Under the pieces are notes generated by a model. It was not told the origin of the DNA. It ran no database searches and saw only the letters and a list, made by a program, of their open reading frames with translations. From Chloroherpeton thalassium ATCC 35110 (lineage in GTDB: Bacteria; Bacteroidota; Chlorobiia; Chlorobiales; Chloroherpetonaceae), in assembly GCF_000020525.1 (NCBI RefSeq), contig NC_011026.1:1780001-1844000 (forward strand): DNA of 64,000 nt, written 5' to 3'. Positions 59,841-64,000 of the stretch are shown one piece after another. Every line of letters starts with the position of its first letter. The first letter of the stretch is position 1. The position numbers were made by a program, and so were the translations under genes.

Positions 59841-59871
59841 TTTGCAGACCCCAATTTGATTTGTATATTCG
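59841..59871 (+). promoter_or_regulatory. Bacteroidetes-type promoter for acpP
   Basis: TTTG (59841-59844), exactly 19 bases, then TATATTCG (59864-59871), close to the consensus TAnnTTTG. It lies 55 bases before the acpP start. The remaining part of the 362-base gap 59565-59926 shows no gene. Confidence 0.55.
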
Positions 59872-59926
59872 CAAAGTTTTTTATTTTTTATGGTTTAACT
59901 CAAAAAACTTTCTTGGAGGAGACAAA

Positions 59927-60169
59927 ATGACCGTAGATGAAGTTAAAGGGCAGGTTTATGATATTATCGTAACCAAGATGGGCGTTGGCAAAGAGCAGAT
60001 TAAAGATGATTCAAAATTCACAGACGATCTTGGCGCTGATTCACTCGATACAGTTGAATTGATCATGGAGTTTGAAAACAAATTCGGTATTCAAATTCCT
60101 GACGAAGACGCTGAAAAAATCAGCAACGTTCAAGACGCGATCAACTACATTGTAGAAAAGAAAAAATAG
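59927..60169 (+). CDS. acpP: Acyl carrier protein
   Basis: An 80-residue carrier of growing acyl chains on a 4'-phosphopantetheine arm. The attachment serine is in [15 protein letters not shown]. The length and acidic character match the family. The frame is open 22 codons upstream, but a strong GGAGGA at 59915-59920 fixes the ATG at 59927. The promoter described above lies in front, and fabF follows after two hairpins. Confidence 0.98.
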   Translation: MTVDEVKGQVYDIIVTKMGVGKEQIKDDSKFTDDLGADSLDTVELIMEFENKFGIQIPDEDAEKISNVQDAINYIVEKKK

Positions 60170-60170
60170 T

Positions 60171-60193
60171 AACCGGTAATTTTCCGGTTCTTT
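60171..60193 (+). terminator. Weak terminator or attenuator after acpP
   Basis: AACCGG pairs with CCGGTT around TAATTTT, followed by CTTTCCC. The stem is short and the T-tract is poor, so it may only attenuate transcription into fabF. Confidence 0.45.
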
Positions 60194-60205
60194 CCCATGA
60201 GATGC

Positions 60206-60243
60206 GCTGCAAAAAGTCGTTCCAATCAAGAGCTTTTTGCAGC
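60206..60243 (+). other. Strong hairpin between acpP and fabF
   Basis: GCTGCAAAAAG (60206-60216) pairs perfectly with CTTTTTGCAGC (60233-60243) around a 16-base loop. It is in the mRNA between the two genes and could stabilise the acpP message or lower fabF expression. Confidence 0.55.
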
Positions 60244-60326
60244 AATTTATTTTCTATAAGAGACCCAATTTTGTTTGCTGAAAAAAGAACAGCGTACAAG
60301 GTTGGGTCTATTGATTAAAAATTCAC

Positions 60327-61571
60327 ATGAAAGAACAAAACAAGAAAATCGTTATTACCGGCATTGGTGCGCTCACTCCGATTGGGATCGGCAAAGACGA
60401 GTTTTGGAGTGGCATGATGGACGGCAAAAGCGGCGCCGGCATGATTACGCACTTCGATGCCACGGATTTCAATACCCGTTTTGCCTGTGAATTAAAGAAT
60501 TTCAACGTTGCGGATTTCATCGATGCCAAATCAGCCCGCCGGATGGACCCATTCTGCCAATATGGTGTTGCTGCTGCGGATATGGCCATTAAGGACTCGG
60601 GCGTTGACTTAAAATCACTTGACCTAACGCGTTTTGGTGTGGTTTATGGTTCTGGTATTGGCGGCATGGGCACTTACGACACGCAATTTCGCACTTACAT
60701 GAGCGGCGGCCCAACCCGTGTCAATCCGTTTTTTATTCCAATGCTCATTCCTGACATTGCCGCCGGACAGATTTCCATGCGTTATGGTTTAATGGGGCCG
60801 AACTACGCAACCGTTTCTGCTTGTGCCACTTCGCTACACGCCATTATCGACGCCTACATGATTTTGAAACTTGGCTACGCTGACTATATGATTTGCGGCG
60901 GAAGCGAAGCACCGGTTACACAAATGGGTGTGGCTGGCTTTAATGCGACAAGAGCGCTTTCAACGCGAAATGATGAGCCGGAAAAAGCATCTCGTCCATA
61001 CGATAAAGATCGCGATGGTTTTGTGATGGGTGAAGGCGCTGGTGCATTGCTTCTTGAAACTTTAGAATCGGCACAAGCTCGTGGCGCTCATATTTATGGT
61101 GAGCTTGCTGGTGTAGGCTTCAGCGCCGATGCGCACCATTTAACCGCGCCGCACCCCGAAGGCAAAGGCGCAACCGTGGCTATGAAAATGGCAATGAACG
61201 ATGCGGGCATTTCACCTGAAGAAATTGACTACGTAAATACGCACGGTACATCGACACCGCTGGGCGATCTGGCTGAAGTAAAAGCGATTAAATCTCTTTT
61301 TGGTCAGCACGCCTCTAAAATCAACATTAGTTCAACAAAATCTATGGTTGGCCATTTGCTTGGTGCAGCTGGTGCCGTTGAATCCGTTGCCTGTTTGCTT
61401 GCAATAGAAAATCAAACCGTGCCACCAACCATCAATATTGACAATCTTGATCCTGAAATTGATGTGGATGTCACTCCAAATCAGCCGAAAAAACGTGAAG
61501 TAAATTATGTTTTAAACAACGGGTTTGGATTTGGTGGTCACAATGCGACGCTTATCTTTAAGAAAATATAG
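60327..61571 (+). CDS. fabF: 3-oxoacyl-ACP synthase II
   Basis: A 414-residue condensing enzyme that elongates acyl-ACP with malonyl-ACP. The catalytic triad is visible: Cys in [16 protein letters not shown], His in [14 protein letters not shown] and His in [14 protein letters not shown]. The C-terminal [13 protein letters not shown] loop is typical. The length is normal. acpP upstream and rnc downstream form the common acpP-fabF-rnc order. Confidence 0.98.
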   Translation: MKEQNKKIVITGIGALTPIGIGKDEFWSGMMDGKSGAGMITHFDATDFNTRFACELKNFNVADFIDAKSARRMDPFCQYGVAAADMAIKDSGVDLKSLDLTRFGVVYGSGIGGMGTYDTQFRTYMSGGPTRVNPFFIPMLIPDIAAGQISMRYGLMGPNYATVSACATSLHAIIDAYMILKLGYADYMICGGSEAPVTQMGVAGFNATRALSTRNDEPEKASRPYDKDRDGFVMGEGAGALLLETLESAQARGAHIYGELAGVGFSADAHHLTAPHPEGKGATVAMKMAMNDAGISPEEIDYVNTHGTSTPLGDLAEVKAIKSLFGQHASKINISSTKSMVGHLLGAAGAVESVACLLAIENQTVPPTINIDNLDPEIDVDVTPNQPKKREVNYVLNNGFGFGGHNATLIFKKI

Positions 61572-61579
61572 TTGAGTTT

Positions 61580-61621
61580 TTGAGCAAGGCGAAATTTGTT
61601 TCGCTTTGCTCAATCTTTTTA
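61580..61621 (+). terminator. Terminator of fabF
   Basis: TTGAGCAAGGCGAAA pairs with TTTCGCTTTGCTCAA (one G-T pair) around TTTG, followed by TCTTTTT. A long strong stem. Confidence 0.92.
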
Positions 61622-61701
61622 AAATAGGTCAATGAGTTTACAGCATCCAATTACGTTATTGACAATGGGATTTTATTTCCCCTTTGTTTGGGGATAGAAC
61701 T

Positions 61702-62511
61702 ATGGAGCGACTTTCCGACATACTACGAAAGTATTATCAGCGAATTTTTAAGCCGGTTGATTCTGATCAGCACGAACATCATGAGCCTCGTGCTGGGGAA
61801 ATGCTTAGTGAGGATACTAAGCTGGAAATTGAATCACTCACCGGTTTTCCTATCTCGAATGTCATTCATTACGAAACGGCACTCACTCACCGTTCTGCGA
61901 TCGATTTGAATGTATACAGCAAGAAAAAATTTGTATCGAACGAGCGCTTGGAGTTTTTGGGCGATGCGGTATTAGACCTTGTTGTTGCCGAATGTCTCTA
62001 CACCCGTTTTCCCGATTACGATGAAGGCAAGCTCACGAAATTGCGCTCGCAGCTTGTGAATGCGCGAACGCTGGCTTCTTTTGCTAGAAAAATTCACTTG
62101 GGCAGTTTGCTGATTGTCAGCGAAGCGGCGGAAGCCATCGGGGTGCGCGATAGTGAAACCACGCTGGCCGATGCGTTCGAAGCGCTTGTCGGCGCAATTT
62201 ATCTCGACAGCGATTATCTGCAAACCAAGCGTTTTCTTGAAAAAAAGATTTTGGAAGGGATCGATTTTCGTGAGTTAAGCTCCACCGATAACAATTTTAA
62301 AAGCGTGCTCTTGGAATATGCACAAGCCCACCACTTGGAAATTCCAACCTATACCGTCATTGATGAAGAAGGGCCGTCGCACAAAAAAGTCTTCACCGTT
62401 GCCGTTTATATCGGGGATGAAATGTTGGGAAAAGGCGTGGGGCGCAGTAAAAAAGCCGCCGAGCAGCTCGCCGCTCAACAAGCCGTAGCAAAACTCCGAA
62501 TGTCGAAATAG
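61702..62511 (+). CDS. rnc: Ribonuclease III
   Basis: A 269-residue endonuclease for double-stranded RNA, used in rRNA and mRNA processing. The RNase III signature is NERLEFLGDAVLDLVV with the catalytic acidic residues, and DAFEALVGAIYLDSDYL follows. The C-terminal dsRNA-binding domain (about 200-265) has SHKKVFTVAVYIGDEMLGKG and SKKAAEQLAAQQAV. An extra charged N-terminal segment of about 35 residues precedes the nuclease domain. The ATG at 61702 is preferred over an upstream TTG. Confidence 0.97.
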   Translation: MERLSDILRKYYQRIFKPVDSDQHEHHEPRAGEMLSEDTKLEIESLTGFPISNVIHYETALTHRSAIDLNVYSKKKFVSNERLEFLGDAVLDLVVAECLYTRFPDYDEGKLTKLRSQLVNARTLASFARKIHLGSLLIVSEAAEAIGVRDSETTLADAFEALVGAIYLDSDYLQTKRFLEKKILEGIDFRELSSTDNNFKSVLLEYAQAHHLEIPTYTVIDEEGPSHKKVFTVAVYIGDEMLGKGVGRSKKAAEQLAAQQAVAKLRMSK

Positions 62512-62594
62512 CGCGTCTCTCAAAAAAAAATCCGCCAAGTTTTGATCTCTGTTTAACGCGCAGAAAAGCGCGGGTTGATTTTCAAATCACAATG

Positions 62595-62625
62595 TTTGTG
62601 GCTTTATAAATTGATACTATATTGC
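62595..62625 (+). promoter_or_regulatory. Bacteroidetes-type promoter for gcvPB
   Basis: TTTG (62595-62598), exactly 19 bases, then TATATTGC (62618-62625), which keeps the TAnnTT core of the -7 element. It lies 66 bases before the gene start. Confidence 0.4.
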
Positions 62626-62691
62626 AACCCTTTAGCCAAAGGCCGCATAGCTTTAAGCTTTCAACAATTGGAAAACATTTGCGCAATAGAG

Positions 62692-64000
62692 ATGACCGAA
62701 CCGTTAATATTTGAGAAATCCAAATCCGGTCGCAAAGGATATACGCTTCCGAAATGCGACGTTCCCGTTCAAGAAGTTTCTGAACTCATTCCAGCACAAT
62801 TTTTACGTAAAGCGAAAGCCGATTTACCAGAAGTTCAAGAAAACGAAGTGGTTCGGCATTTTGTCAAGCTTTCCACGCTCAATCACCATGTTGATAAGGG
62901 GATGTATCCGCTTGGCAGCTGCACGATGAAATATAACCCGAAGGTCAATGAAGTGACCTCCGCCTTGCCAGGTTTCAGCGCGCTTCATCCGCTTCAACCG
63001 CAAGAGAGTGTGCAAGGTGCGCTGAAATTGATGTACGAATTACAAGAATGGCTCAAGGAAATTTGTGGCATGAAAGCCGTTTCGCTTCAGCCGGTTGCCG
63101 GTGCACACGGCGAGCTGACCGGCATTTTGCTCATCCGAAAATATCACGAAAAGCAGGGCAAGCCGAGAAAGAAAATTTTAGTGCCGGATTCTGCGCATGG
63201 CACAAATCCAGCGTCATCGGCCATTGCTGGCTATATGACGGTCGGGGTTAAAACCAACGCTCGCGGCCTGACCGACATGGACGACCTTCGCGCGAAGTTG
63301 GACGAGGATGTCGCCGCGCTCATGCTTACCAATCCAAATACGCTCGGCATTTTCGAATCGCAAATTCTTGAAATTTCCGAACTCTTGCACGCCAATGGTA
63401 GCTTGCTCTACATGGACGGCGCAAACATGAACGCTTTGCTCGGCATCACGCGTCCAGGCGACATGGGCTTCGATGTGGTGCATTACAATTTGCATAAAAC
63501 TTTTTCCACTCCGCACGGCGGTGGCGGCCCAGGTTCAGGACCCGTTGGTGTGAGCGAAAAGCTCGTGGAGTTTCTCCCAACACCGGCTATCGAGAAAAAA
63601 GAATCCGGCGAGAAAACTTCTTATTGCCTCAACTACGACTTGCCCGATAGCATCGGCAAAATGAGTGGTTTTTATGGAAACTTTAGCATCATGGTGCGCG
63701 CTTACACATATCTTTTGATGCACGGCGCAAAAGGCTTGCGCGCGGTTTCCGAAAATGCCATTATCAACGCAACTTATCTGTTGAGCCGGCTGCGCGGCAA
63801 ATTTGATGTGCCGTATGACGAGCAAATCATGCACGAATTTTGCTTGTCGGGCGAACGCCAAAAAACAAATGGCGTCAAAACGCTTGATATGGCCAAACGC
63901 CTGCTGGATTTCGGCTTTCATGCGCCAACGATTTACTTCCCGCTGATCGTCAAAGAATGTATGATGATTGAGCCAACGGAAAGTGAAACGAAAGAAACGC
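62692..64000 (+). CDS. gcvPB: Glycine dehydrogenase (decarboxylating) subunit 2, 3' end beyond window
   Basis: The P2 (beta) subunit of the two-subunit glycine cleavage P-protein, a PLP enzyme that decarboxylates glycine and passes the aminomethyl group to the H-protein. 436 residues are visible without a stop, against about 480-490 for the full subunit, so only the C-terminal end is missing. Family motifs are [52 protein letters not shown] and the PLP-lysine segment [20 protein letters not shown]. The ATG at 62692 gives the usual beginning. Confidence 0.95.
   Translation, partial: MTEPLIFEKSKSGRKGYTLPKCDVPVQEVSELIPAQFLRKAKADLPEVQENEVVRHFVKLSTLNHHVDKGMYPLGSCTMKYNPKVNEVTSALPGFSALHPLQPQESVQGALKLMYELQEWLKEICGMKAVSLQPVAGAHGELTGILLIRKYHEKQGKPRKKILVPDSAHGTNPASSAIAGYMTVGVKTNARGLTDMDDLRAKLDEDVAALMLTNPNTLGIFESQILEISELLHANGSLLYMDGANMNALLGITRPGDMGFDVVHYNLHKTFSTPHGGGGPGSGPVGVSEKLVEFLPTPAIEKKESGEKTSYCLNYDLPDSIGKMSGFYGNFSIMVRAYTYLLMHGAKGLRAVSENAIINATYLLSRLRGKFDVPYDEQIMHEFCLSGERQKTNGVKTLDMAKRLLDFGFHAPTIYFPLIVKECMMIEPTESETKET

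Overview
The window reads as chromosomal DNA of a Bacteroidetes/Chlorobi-group bacterium, most likely a Chloroherpeton-like green sulfur bacterium or close relative. The evidence is: an IspG of 687 residues carrying the large insert typical of Chlorobi, Bacteroidetes and plants; three secreted proteins ending in the type IX secretion (T9SS) sorting domain with the YPNPFNPST motif; promoter-like TTTG-N18/19-TAnnTT sequences; and ordinary bacterial housekeeping genes. The genus is an inference, since no rRNA or photosynthesis gene lies here. Gene density is high and both strands are used. I see no CRISPR array, rRNA operon, transposase or prophage.

Layout. 1-14.8 kb is housekeeping: the 3' part of pheT, a coiled-coil gene, zapA, a probable 6S RNA, rny, purA, engB, a DUF309 membrane protein, an FtsB/DivIC-like gene, ispG, a PlsC-like acyltransferase, a YceI-like protein, adk, a DUF1499-like gene, rlmN and tRNA-Gln(UUG). 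14.9-26 kb holds trpF, then a compact three-gene unit (orphan sensor histidine kinase, FecR-domain envelope protein, 1586-residue PKD-repeat protein), then an RsmB-type methyltransferase. 26-36.8 kb is the accessory surface region: three T9SS cargo genes (one DUF285, two GLUG-repeat) sharing nearly the same C-terminal cassette, interleaved with a CoA-disulfide-reductase-like flavoprotein, an ABC exporter and an orphan bacterial-microcompartment vertex (EutN/CcmL) gene. 36.8-64 kb returns to core functions: rsgA, recG, rpmE2, frr, a large PAS/GAF hybrid histidine kinase, purB, a small lipoprotein, purH, purN, queE, a secreted phosphatase, gyrB, accA, a thioesterase, dodecin, a K+ channel, small proteins, acpP-fabF-rnc, and the 5' part of gcvPB running off the end.

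Functional themes. Purine synthesis is scattered over several sites (purA, purB, purH, purN, with adk). Fatty-acid and lipid genes include accA with a one-base-overlapping thioesterase gene, acpP-fabF and the acyltransferase. Translation and RNA are represented by pheT, tRNA-Gln, rlmN, RsmB-like, rsgA, rpmE2, frr, rny, rnc and 6S RNA. The most system-like novelty is the kinase/FecR/PKD operon, whose genes also carry a striking local excess of the hexamer CCTAAC/GTTAGG. The orphan microcompartment vertex gene coupled to an ABC exporter is the second candidate. All calls come from reading the sequence; no database search was run.
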